In this document: one piece after another, positions 52,604 to 61,469 of the stretch
How the letters are laid out: each line of letters opens with the position of its first letter
Numbering within the stretch: position 1 is the first letter of the stretch
Source: FEN-1099 sp964511015
Lineage (GTDB): Bacteria; Lernaellota; Lernaellaia; Lernaellales; Lernaellaceae
Reading direction: 5' to 3'
Length of the DNA stretch: 64,000 nt
Assembly (NCBI GenBank): GCA_964511015.1
Contig: CAZEDX010000004.1
Span: 1-64,000, forward strand
Program-made: the position numbers and the translations under genes
The notes under the pieces: generated by a model
What the model was told of the DNA's origin: nothing
The model's database searches: none
What the model saw: only the letters and a program-made list of their open reading frames with translations

Positions 52604-54367
52604 ATGAAGCGGTTCGTATTCCTGATCAGCGTGTTGTTACTGGTCACGGCCGGGGCGGCTTGGGCCGAGTACGGCACGTGGGAAGATCTGTACAGCGCGG
52701 CGGGTCCGGCCGGCATGACCAACTCGGCCTTTATGGGCATCAGCGTCGGCAGCGACACGAATCTGTACACCGTCGGCATGGCGCAGACCGGCGCGACGGA
52801 CATGGTATCCGGCTGGGCCAGCAGCGACGGCGGCAACAGCTGGGATCCCGTCGTCGAAGCGCATGCGGGCGCCGATCCGTGCGACATGCTGCTACTGATG
52901 CAGTTCATGATGGCCACTGCGGCTCCCGGCCCCGATTCGGCGTTGTTCGTCGGCTTCGGCCCCGACCCGGAATGCCTCGAACAGTACACCGATCCGCTGT
53001 GCTTGTTCGTCTGCATGTTCACCATGAAACCGGTCATCTATTACACCGATGACGGCGGCCAGACTGTTTCGATGGCCACCACCGGCCCGAACGTCATGAA
53101 AACCCCGACCGCGATCGACTTCGCCAACGACAGCGACACGGTGGGTTACATCGGCGGCGGCGAAAACCTGCTGATGAAGACGACCGACGCGGGTTTGACC
53201 TGGACGAACATCACCACCCTGCCTAGCGGCTCCTTCACCGCGAACGACCTCGACTTCCTGACCGAAGACATCGGCTTCATGGTGTCGGGCGACGTGGAAG
53301 GCGACGACGACACCGCCGACGACGATACCTGGTTCGATGACGACTCCTGGTGGCCGGACGAGGAAGAGAAGAGCGTCGAAGAACCCGAAGCGGGTTCGCT
53401 CGAAGCCGTCCAGAAGGTCTATGCCCGCGGGCTGCACCGCTGGCGCTTCATCAACGATGCGGACTACCGCCTCGCCTATCTGGCCAAGCACCCGAACTTC
53501 GGCAGCAAGGGCCTGAACGGCAAGCTCTATCGCACCACCGACGGCGGCGCGACCTGGGACATGCTGTACAGCGATGCCAACGCGTCGTTCCTGCAGATTC
53601 AGATGATCGATGAAAACACCGGCTGGATCCTGACCGAGCCGGTTTCGACGGCGTGGCCGCCCTTCGGCCTGTTCAAGACGGTCGACGGCGGTCAGAGCTG
53701 GGTTGACTACACCGACCGCGTTCCGTACCAGACGCTGGACAACCAGGGTTACGGCTGGGCGATTTCGGCCATGACCTTTAACCCCAGCGGCCAGACCGGC
53801 TTCCTCGGCGGCGGCGGCCAGAAGCTTTCGTACAAGTCGATTCTCTTCTATACCATCGACGGCGGCGAAACCTGGGCATTCGACGACAGCATCATGGACT
53901 GGGGCCACCCGATCCTGAGCTTCGCCTGGAACGGCAACAACATGGCCTGGCAGGCCGGTTTCGACCTGAGCATCTACAAGTACACCCAGGCGAACACCGC
54001 GCCGATTGCCGACGCGGGTGAAGACCAGAGCGTGTCGTTGAACACCGTGGTCACGCTCGACGGCTCCGCTTCGTACGATCCGGACGGCGACACGTTGACC
54101 TACGCCTGGGAACAGATCAGCGGCCCGACGGTCACGTTGACCGGCGCCGACGGCGCCCAACCGACGTTCACCGGCGCGGAAGCGGGCGATTACGAATTCC
54201 TGCTCACGGTGACCGACTCGTATCCGGAATCGTCCACCGATTCGGTGGTGATCACCGTCTCCTCGACCGGCGATGACGATAGCGATGACGACACCGACGA
54301 CGATGGCGACGATGACGACGCCAGCGGCGGCGACGACGATGACGACGACAGCGGCTGCGGCTGCTGA
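52604..54367 (+). CDS. Secreted BNR-propeller protein with PKD domain and GCGC tail
   Basis: A 587-residue exported protein with signal peptide (MKRFVFLISVLLLVTAGAAW). Most of the chain consists of sialidase/sortilin-type repeats (SSDGGNSWDP, TDDGGQTVS, TTDAGLTWTN, TTDGGATWDM, TVDGGQSWVDY, TIDGGETWAF). An internal acidic insert (about residues 229-265, with DDDTADDDT) interrupts the propeller. A PKD domain (ADAGEDQSVSLNTVVTLDGSAS) precedes the Asp-rich tail ending DDDDSGCGC. It lacks an obvious catalytic triad, so a binding or structural role is more likely than sialidase. A terminator follows. Confidence 0.85.
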   Translation: MKRFVFLISVLLLVTAGAAWAEYGTWEDLYSAAGPAGMTNSAFMGISVGSDTNLYTVGMAQTGATDMVSGWASSDGGNSWDPVVEAHAGADPCDMLLLMQFMMATAAPGPDSALFVGFGPDPECLEQYTDPLCLFVCMFTMKPVIYYTDDGGQTVSMATTGPNVMKTPTAIDFANDSDTVGYIGGGENLLMKTTDAGLTWTNITTLPSGSFTANDLDFLTEDIGFMVSGDVEGDDDTADDDTWFDDDSWWPDEEEKSVEEPEAGSLEAVQKVYARGLHRWRFINDADYRLAYLAKHPNFGSKGLNGKLYRTTDGGATWDMLYSDANASFLQIQMIDENTGWILTEPVSTAWPPFGLFKTVDGGQSWVDYTDRVPYQTLDNQGYGWAISAMTFNPSGQTGFLGGGGQKLSYKSILFYTIDGGETWAFDDSIMDWGHPILSFAWNGNNMAWQAGFDLSIYKYTQANTAPIADAGEDQSVSLNTVVTLDGSASYDPDGDTLTYAWEQISGPTVTLTGADGAQPTFTGAEAGDYEFLLTVTDSYPESSTDSVVITVSSTGDDDSDDDTDDDGDDDDASGGDDDDDDSGCGC

Positions 54368-54431
54368 GTGAATTCAGAGTCGAGAGTCTCCGGACGGGAG
54401 TCGGAAGACTCGTGACCGGAAAATCAACGCC

Positions 54432-54463
54432 AAGGGGCGAACCGGCCGGTTCGCCCCTTTTTG
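54432..54463 (+). terminator. Rho-independent terminator
   Basis: A perfect 28-base palindrome (54432-54459) with the arm AAGGGGCGAACCGG, running into a T-rich tract. It lies 64 bases after the BNR/PKD gene stop codon. Confidence 0.8.
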
Positions 54464-54514
54464 TTTTCTTCCCCTTGCTGGTCGAGGGGGCGCGTGATAA
54501 TTTCCGCGCGATTT

Positions 54515-54556
54515 CGGGGCGTGGCGCAGCCTGGTAGCGCACCTGCCTTGGGCGCA
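54515..54556 (+). tRNA. tRNA-Pro (UGG), 3' half lost in an assembly gap
   Basis: The 5' 42 bases of a proline tRNA: acceptor CGGGGCG, D-arm GCGCAGCCTGGTAGCGC and the anticodon arm CCTGC-CTTGGGC with anticodon TGG. The sequence then runs into ten N, so the T-arm and acceptor 3' strand are missing. Confidence 0.85.
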
Positions 54557-54566
54557 NNNNNNNNNN
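54557..54566. other. Assembly gap (10 N)
   Basis: Ten ambiguous bases. The true gap size is unknown, so sequence left and right of this point may not be exactly adjacent. Confidence 0.99.
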
Positions 54567-54603
54567 CCCGACTTCCGGCCACAATGCCGGCGTCGGACAA
54601 ACG

Positions 54604-55461
54604 ATGAGGGAAACCTGGACGGTGCTGCGTCTGTTGACGTGGTGCCGTGAATACTTTGCCACCAAGGGGATCGCCACCCCCCGCCTCGACGGCGAGGTGC
54701 TGCTGGCACACGTACTCGAGGTCGATCGCGTCGGCTTGTATCTGCGCTACGACCAGCCGCTGCAGGCCGAGGAATTGCACCGGTGCCGCGCAGTGGGGCG
54801 CCGCCGCGCCACCCGCGAGCCGGTCGCGCATTTGGTGGGAACCAAAGAGTTCTACGGGTTGTCTTTCCTGACAGACGCGCGCGCGTTGGTGCCGCGTCCG
54901 GACACCGAAACACTAGTCGATTACGTGCTGGCCGCCCTGCCGGAAGAGGCGCTGACCATCGCCGATGTCGGCGTGGGCACCGGTTGCATCGCGCTGACCT
55001 TGCTGTCCCACCGGCCGGCGTGGCGCGCGGTGGCGGTCGATGCCTCGCCCGACGCCCTGGCGCTGGCCGCCGCCAACGCCGAGCGGCTGGAGCTCGCCGA
55101 CCGCGTGCGGTTCGTGTCCGGTTCGCTGCTGGACGGCGTCGATGAGCCGCTGGCGGCGGTGGTGAGCAATCCGCCCTATTTGACGACGGCGGAATGCGAA
55201 TGCCCGCAACCGGAAGTGGCGCATGACCCGCGGTTGGCGCTCGACGGCGGTCCCGACGGGCTGGATGTGATCCGGCTGCTCGTCGGCGAGGCCGCACGCA
55301 AGCTGCCGGCGGGGGGCTTGCTGGCGCTCGAAATCGGGCAGGGGCAAGATAAGGCCGTGCGCGAGTTGATTGCCCGCGACGGCCGCTACGAAGAAGTCGA
55401 GGTGCGCCCGGATCTGGCGGGGATCGCCCGCGTGGTCGGCGCGCGCAAAAAGGAGAACTAG
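54604..55461 (+). CDS. prmC: Release factor N5-glutamine methyltransferase
   Basis: A 285-residue SAM-dependent methyltransferase (PrmC/HemK) that methylates the GGQ glutamine of release factors. The N-terminal helical domain contains PRLDGEVLLAHVL; ALVPRPDTETLVDYVL near residue 97, VGVGTGCIALTLL near residue 122 and the catalytic VVSNPPYLTTAE near residue 185 are diagnostic. prfA, the usual neighbour, is not visible; it may lie across the gap. The stop codon TAG shares one base with the murA start region (ATG at 55462), with AGGAG just upstream. Confidence 0.93.
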   Translation: MRETWTVLRLLTWCREYFATKGIATPRLDGEVLLAHVLEVDRVGLYLRYDQPLQAEELHRCRAVGRRRATREPVAHLVGTKEFYGLSFLTDARALVPRPDTETLVDYVLAALPEEALTIADVGVGTGCIALTLLSHRPAWRAVAVDASPDALALAAANAERLELADRVRFVSGSLLDGVDEPLAAVVSNPPYLTTAECECPQPEVAHDPRLALDGGPDGLDVIRLLVGEAARKLPAGGLLALEIGQGQDKAVRELIARDGRYEEVEVRPDLAGIARVVGARKKEN

Positions 55462-56727
<1,266 letters not shown>

Positions 56728-56876
56728 TAGGCTATAGGCTATAGGTTTTAAGCTGTAGGATGCCATTGTACGTCGTGCGATGACCGCTCCTTTCATGCGA
56801 GCCATCTCGTTGCCCCATCCGAACGAAGCGTGGTAGACAACTCTTGTGAGCCGTATTCACTTGGGAGGGTTAAGTT
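56728..56876. other. Intergenic gap with short tandem repeat
   Basis: A 149-base gap. It starts with near-tandem ggctata units (aggctataggctatagg) after murA, and ends with the GGGAGG ribosome site of the next gene. No gene is seen. Confidence 0.4.
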
Positions 56877-57554
56877 ATGACCAGTCTGCTGTTGGCCACG
56901 TTCCTGGCGCTGACGACCGTTGGCGATCTGCCGGATACGATCATTTTTCTCGAGGGTTTTGAAGACGCGTTCCCCCCAGAAGGCTGGCAGGTCGTACAAA
57001 CCAACCCCGGTCATTTCTGGACGCAGGTCGATTCCGCCCCCGGCGGCATCGGCCCGTACAAAGACAACCTCTTCTTGTGGATCGAAGCCGACGCTGCGCC
57101 GTCAGACGAATGGCTCATTACACCGTCCATCGATCTAGGCCCGTATGAGGTAGTCGATTTCAATGCGGCGCTCATCGGTTCAGACGACGAAGCTCCTCCC
57201 GCTACCACGTCGTTCCTGATCAGCAACGACGACGGCAATTCGTGGGAAGAAATCTTCGCCTGGCCGGGCGGCGTGTACGACTACGATCCCTACCTGGAGC
57301 CCTTCGAGTGGTTCGGTCTCGCGGTGGACGTTTCGGAACACGTCGGCGAAGTCGTGCGGTTCGCAATGCGTTACGCGGGCCAGAACGGTGAGCCAATGGG
57401 TCTGGATCAAGTTTGGGTTTGGGCCGGTCCAGTCCCTGACGACGATAACCCGTCGGATGACGATGCTTCCGACGACGACGCCTCTGACGATGACCATGTG
57501 TCTGATGACGACAGCGTGGACGACGACGACGACTCGGACGGCTGCGGCTGCTGA
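56877..57554 (+). CDS. Choice-of-anchor J surface protein with Asp-rich GCGC tail
   Basis: A 225-residue exported protein. A short hydrophobic N-terminus (MTSLLLATFLALTTVG) acts as a signal. The body is a cleaved-adhesin/choice-of-anchor-J jelly roll (EGFEDAFPPEGWQV, SDEWLITPSIDLG, SNDDGNSWEEI, VRFAMRYAGQNGEPMGLDQVWV), a fold used for binding or as a module in surface peptidases. The tail from about residue 189 is DDD-rich and ends DDSDGCGC. The tagged-protein family thus includes a small single-domain member. The ribosome site GGGAGG precedes the ATG. Confidence 0.82.
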   Translation: MTSLLLATFLALTTVGDLPDTIIFLEGFEDAFPPEGWQVVQTNPGHFWTQVDSAPGGIGPYKDNLFLWIEADAAPSDEWLITPSIDLGPYEVVDFNAALIGSDDEAPPATTSFLISNDDGNSWEEIFAWPGGVYDYDPYLEPFEWFGLAVDVSEHVGEVVRFAMRYAGQNGEPMGLDQVWVWAGPVPDDDNPSDDDASDDDASDDDHVSDDDSVDDDDDSDGCGC

Positions 57555-57609
57555 AGAGTCTGTCCCTATCTAAGAAGACGAAACAGCGGGAGTTGACGGG
57601 GGATTCGCC

Positions 57610-58956
57610 CTACCGCCGCCACATCATCGGTTCGCCGCCGGCGGCGTGGATGGCGGCCAGGTCCTTAAGCTGCTTGTGGCAGCCTTCGGCGAGTTCCTGG
57701 ATGTAGAGGTTGGCCGGCTTCAGGTCGGCGAGCACCGCGCGCAGGTTCTCGAGCGTCGTTTCGAAATGGTCCTTGCGGCCGAGCTTGTCGCCGAGTTCTT
57801 CGGTCCACTTCTTCTGCGGCGGCAGAATGCCCAGCACCTTCAGGTCGAACGACTCCGCTCGTTTCGGATTGGCGCGCAGAATTTCGATGACGTTGAGAAT
57901 GGTCGTCAGCAACACGAGCTGCTTGCGGAAATTCTCGTCGGAGTGCATGTAGCGCAATGTTTCGTCGGCGGTCTTGTGGAAGACGTCGACCTCGTCGTCG
58001 TCGGCGCCGACCATGCACAGCATCAGGCTCATGCGCGGCAGGTCGCTTTCCAGCACGCGCGTGCGGCCTTCGAGCAGCGCCAGCGCGCGCAGGTGGTTGA
58101 TCACGCCGGCCTGGCGCCGGGGGCTGATGTAGTAGCTGCCCTTGGCCTTCTTCATCCGGTCGATGAAGTAGCGCAGCACGATATTCTTCAGGTAGAGCAC
58201 CTCGTCGCTGATCTCGATCTCCATGCCGCCGCCCTGCCCGCAGACGATGTGCGACAGGTAGTCGATTTCCTCGCGCGAAATCGGCTGGGCCGGGCCGCCG
58301 TGCTCGCCCGAGCGGCGCAGGAAGCTGCGGTCGATGCGGAACTGTGTGAAGGTGTCGGTCTCGCTGGCGATCACCGCGCGGTAGGCGAAGCGGTCGACCA
58401 CGGCTTCGGTCACCTCGTTCAGGCGCAGGTAGTTCGACGCCGCCATGCACGAATGCAGCCGGGCGTGGTAGCGCTCGGACCCTTCGAACAGCATGCGGTC
58501 GGACAACAGCAGCATCAGGTCGCGCAGGATCTGCTCGTTGGTGTCGAACAACTCGTCGAGAAACGCGAAGTCGGCCTCGAGAATCGAATTGCGCGTGCGC
58601 CGGATCTTCAAGCCCTCGTCGCGATAACGCGGAATGTCGATCGGGCCGAAGTAGTTGTCCTTGGTATCTTCCGCCGAGGCTTTGATGGTAAAGGTCTTGG
58701 CGCCGGACGCCTTGAAGATCTCGAACAGTTCGTTGGCGAGCATGGACTTGGCAATGCCGGTGCGGCCGAGAAGCAGCAAATGCTGCCGGGTCAGCAAGGC
58801 GCAAGCGAACTGCACGATGTTGACCTCGCGCCCGATGACCTTCTCGCACACCCGGCCGAACTCGTGCTGGATCTTCTCGACGATGACCTGGTTGTCATAG
58901 CACGAGAAGTAGTACTGCGTGGCCGGGGTATGAATGCGTCGGACGTTCGAGGGCAT
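57610..58956 (-). CDS. MoxR/RavA-type AAA+ ATPase
   Basis: A 448-residue AAA+ ATPase. Walker A is LLGRTGIAKSML near residue 75 (Gly-Ile-Ala-Lys-Ser instead of the usual G-x-G-K-T/S), Walker B ADFAFLDELFDTNEQI near residue 140, sensor and arginine-finger regions around AASNYLRLNEVTEAVVDRFAYR. The C-terminal third is helical and unassigned. MoxR/RavA proteins usually act with a VWA-domain partner, but none is encoded next to it here. The start may be ATG 58956 or GTG 58968. Function is likely chaperone-like or in metal cofactor or envelope complex assembly. Confidence 0.8.
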   Translation of the reverse strand: MPSNVRRIHTPATQYYFSCYDNQVIVEKIQHEFGRVCEKVIGREVNIVQFACALLTRQHLLLLGRTGIAKSMLANELFEIFKASGAKTFTIKASAEDTKDNYFGPIDIPRYRDEGLKIRRTRNSILEADFAFLDELFDTNEQILRDLMLLLSDRMLFEGSERYHARLHSCMAASNYLRLNEVTEAVVDRFAYRAVIASETDTFTQFRIDRSFLRRSGEHGGPAQPISREEIDYLSHIVCGQGGGMEIEISDEVLYLKNIVLRYFIDRMKKAKGSYYISPRRQAGVINHLRALALLEGRTRVLESDLPRMSLMLCMVGADDDEVDVFHKTADETLRYMHSDENFRKQLVLLTTILNVIEILRANPKRAESFDLKVLGILPPQKKWTEELGDKLGRKDHFETTLENLRAVLADLKPANLYIQELAEGCHKQLKDLAAIHAAGGEPMMWRR

Positions 58957-59380
58957 TGCCGTTCCCACAGGTCAGATCGGCTCGGCACCGGAACTGGCGC
59001 GCAAACGTCCGCCCTGCTGTCGTAATTATCGGCAGCGGAGTCGATCAAGTCAACCAAAAGATTGAATGACGCTTCATTCAGGGAGGCCGGCCAAACAACA
59101 GCCCGACGGCCATACTCCCCCGCGCGAACTCCGGCTCGGTCGCGAAAAACAGACAATCCAGAATTAGATTGTTCAAAGAATTGACTTGATAACACATTGC
59201 AAAAAAAGCAAATAATTTTTGACGCTGTACAGACATAACAAGTATAATATTTTCGTTCCCTAGAAATTTGGGTCGGCAACTCGGACTTCAAGAAACACCG
59301 CTTTTCGTTTGGTACGTCTTCTGTTTGCTTCGGGAATGAGCGGTAATAGAAAGTCCCATCGATTTGAAATTGAGGAACAC
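58957..59380. other. Divergent promoter region between MoxR-type ATPase and lipoprotein
   Basis: A 424-base gap between divergent genes. It includes an AT-rich segment at 59160-59260. A strong sigma-70-like promoter for the rightward gene is annotated separately. No gene is seen. Confidence 0.5.
59219..59248 (+). promoter_or_regulatory. Sigma-70-like promoter upstream of the barrel lipoprotein gene
   Basis: TTGACG (59219-59224) and TATAAT (59243-59248) separated by 18 bases, a near-consensus pair in a GC-rich genome. It sits 133 bases upstream of the ATG at 59381. Confidence 0.6.
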
Positions 59381-60262
59381 ATGTCACCTGTGAAGTCTTT
59401 GCCTTCGCGGATCCGGCTCGAATGGGCGGCAATCGCATTGGTTTGGCTGTTGGCCGTGACCGCCTGTGCACCGGTGACCTACAATCGCTATCAACCCGCC
59501 CAACCCACGGGTCGGGGCAAATTCAAGTATATGACCTCAATGGAATCGGGGCGCGAGCTAGCCGTGGCGTCGCTCGGCGGCATGTGGGACCAAATGAATG
59601 ACAAAATATTCGACCGGCGTCTGACCAGCAAGGATGTCGAAGAAGACGTTCGCGATCTGGACCTCGACGGCATCATCGATGGCATTCCGTATCTGTCATG
59701 GGGAAGAGGCAACGGCTTTCCGGTGCCACAGTCGTCGTTCATCTTCGCCTATGGCGTTACCAACGACATCGATCTCGAATTGAGCACCACCACGTCGCTC
59801 TACACCCGCTTCGGTGGCAAGGTCCGGATGCTTCAATTCGGGCGCGGCACGTTGTCGGTATCGCCCGCGGCCGGCTTCTTGCCGATCAACTACGACCGGA
59901 CCCGCCATTGCGGAGACGCCAAGGTGAGCGATTCGTACCACGGCGGAGTCGTGACGGTGGAGTCTCCTTTCATTGTCGGCTGGGATTTCGGCTTCGCGGC
60001 GCCATATCTGGCCCTGCACCTGTCGGCCCAGCACTTCGAACTGGAGTTCCGGCGGAAGATCGCCGATGTCGAGCCGGAACTCGAAGCCACGATAAGACCG
60101 AAATACGACCTGCTCGCCATCGGCCTGGCCCTGGGCGCGCAATTCAAGTTCGACGCCTTTCTGATCACCCCGGAAATCGTCGGCTTGTACACCACTCCGG
60201 GTCAGAGCGATTGGCCAGACTATTTCGTCTCCCCCGGCCTGGCGCTCGGCGTGAAGTGGTGA
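59381..60262 (+). CDS. Outer-membrane-barrel-like lipoprotein
   Basis: A 293-residue lipoprotein with lipobox AVTAC (signal RLEWAAIALVWLLAVTAC). The mature chain has alternating hydrophobic/polar beta strands (FIFAYGVTNDIDLELSTTTSLY, FAAPYLALHLSAQHFELEF) ending GLALGVKW, a pattern expected of an outer-membrane beta barrel; Trp is the last residue rather than the usual Phe. No specific family is recognised. ATG 59381 follows TTGAGGAA. Its last codons overlap the start of the zinc-ribbon protein. Confidence 0.65.
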   Translation: MSPVKSLPSRIRLEWAAIALVWLLAVTACAPVTYNRYQPAQPTGRGKFKYMTSMESGRELAVASLGGMWDQMNDKIFDRRLTSKDVEEDVRDLDLDGIIDGIPYLSWGRGNGFPVPQSSFIFAYGVTNDIDLELSTTTSLYTRFGGKVRMLQFGRGTLSVSPAAGFLPINYDRTRHCGDAKVSDSYHGGVVTVESPFIVGWDFGFAAPYLALHLSAQHFELEFRRKIADVEPELEATIRPKYDLLAIGLALGAQFKFDAFLITPEIVGLYTTPGQSDWPDYFVSPGLALGVKW

Positions 60263-60615
60263 TCGAAAAGACCGAAGATCCAAAAGAGCCCACCACGGTT
60301 TCGCCATCAGGCAACCACCAGTGCTATTCTGCTCTCGATCGACAGAACCGACGCGCAACCGAACAACAACAATCAGGCGAAACCTTGGACCTCGAAACCT
60401 GTCTCAACTGCGGCGAGCAGTACGCCCCGTACAACGCGGCGTGCCCGTTCTGTCATTCACGCGAATGGATGTTTCCCGGCCGGCTCCCAGTGCCTTCCCC
60501 CATCAACAAGATCGTCGGCTGGCCGCTCGATTTCTTCGCCGTATTCTTTCTGATGGCTAGTTTCTTGGCCCTGCGGGTTGTCTTTTTCCCCCACCAGGTC
60601 AATTTACGCTCATGA
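60259..60615 (+). CDS. Zinc-ribbon membrane protein
   Basis: A roughly 118-residue protein. Near its middle a double CxxC motif (CLNCGEQYAPYNAACPFC) forms a rubredoxin/zinc-ribbon knuckle, followed by a membrane helix (FFAVFFLMASFLALRVVFF). The N-terminus before the zinc ribbon is low in information and the start is uncertain (GTG 60259 overlaps the barrel lipoprotein stop codon; the downstream TTG around 60385 is possible). The function is unknown. Confidence 0.5.
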   Translation: MIEKTEDPKEPTTVSPSGNHQCYSALDRQNRRATEQQQSGETLDLETCLNCGEQYAPYNAACPFCHSREWMFPGRLPVPSPINKIVGWPLDFFAVFFLMASFLALRVVFFPHQVNLRS

Positions 60616-60640
60616 AGCCGCGGCTGTTGGATGCCCGCCG

Positions 60641-61242
60641 TCAGTCTGGCGTCAGATGCCACACTCCCCACACCACGAGCGAAACGCCGCCGACGGCCTG
60701 AATCGCCAGGCACGGCCACAATGATTTTGTCTTCGAACGCACCAGGCTCAACATGACGCCCAAGCCGAGATCGTACATGCCGATCGAAAGGCTGCCGGGA
60801 AAGCGCTTGTGCGTCCAGATGTCGGCGGTGATGAACGCAATGGTGAACGCGCTCAATTTGGTGTTCTCCAGCCCACACTGCAGAAAGCCGCGAATCAGCG
60901 ATTCCTCCGCCGCATGTTGACCAGCGTCATGCAACCCAAAAACAACGCCAACACCCATGGCGGATTGTAGAGAACCGAGATCATCGCGGGGAACATGTTT
61001 TGACCGGCCAGCTCGAACGCCAGCAATACGACCTGTTGAAACACCATACCGCCCAGCATCCACCGGATGACCGTGCCGGTTCGCACCGGTTCCAGCGCCA
61101 AGTACTGGTCGATCGTCCGGCCCCAGCGGGCACGGCCAAACAGCATCAGCAAACCGACCGTTAAAATCGGCCCGGCGGCCCTCAACACTTGAGTCATCGT
61201 GTTGGCGGCCAGGTCGTTCGCGGTAGATTCCGACTTGAGCAT
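60641..61242 (-). pseudogene. CPBP-family intramembrane protease, frameshifted
   Basis: The gene reads in two frames. The N-terminal part (from about 61242 or ATG 61197 down to about 60930) has membrane helices (AAGPILTVGLLMLFG, VFQQVVLLAFELAG, PPWVLALFLG). The C-terminal part is in another frame and carries AAEESLIRGFLQ (EExxxRG), FITADIWTHKRFPG with the conserved His, and LVRSKTKSLWPCLAIQAVGG, the three CPBP motifs; the usual terminal His reads Gln here. A one-base deletion, perhaps in the A5 run at 60938-60942, would explain the break. It may be a sequencing error or a real pseudogene. CPBP proteases include enzymes that process C-terminal sorting tags. Confidence 0.7.
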
Positions 61243-61469
61243 ACGGCCGATGCACACGCCGGCCATCGGTGCCCATCGGCAAAACGGAGGCGATTTACAC
61301 AGGCCCCAGCGTAACCCACGGCCCCCACGGCGTCCTTTCCGGACGTGGCTCGGCGGCTCCCGATTGCTAAATACGCATATGTTCAACGTAAACGCGAACG
61401 GTTGTCAATGGCGGCATCGCGCCACAGCTTCGAGCGGAGGCGTCAAGCCGCGGCCCGGTGAAAGGCGAG

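Noticed and set aside
60900..60960. Programmed -1 frameshift in the CPBP gene
   Set aside because: The local sequence lacks a canonical slippery heptamer in the right register, so a simple deletion or sequencing error is more likely.
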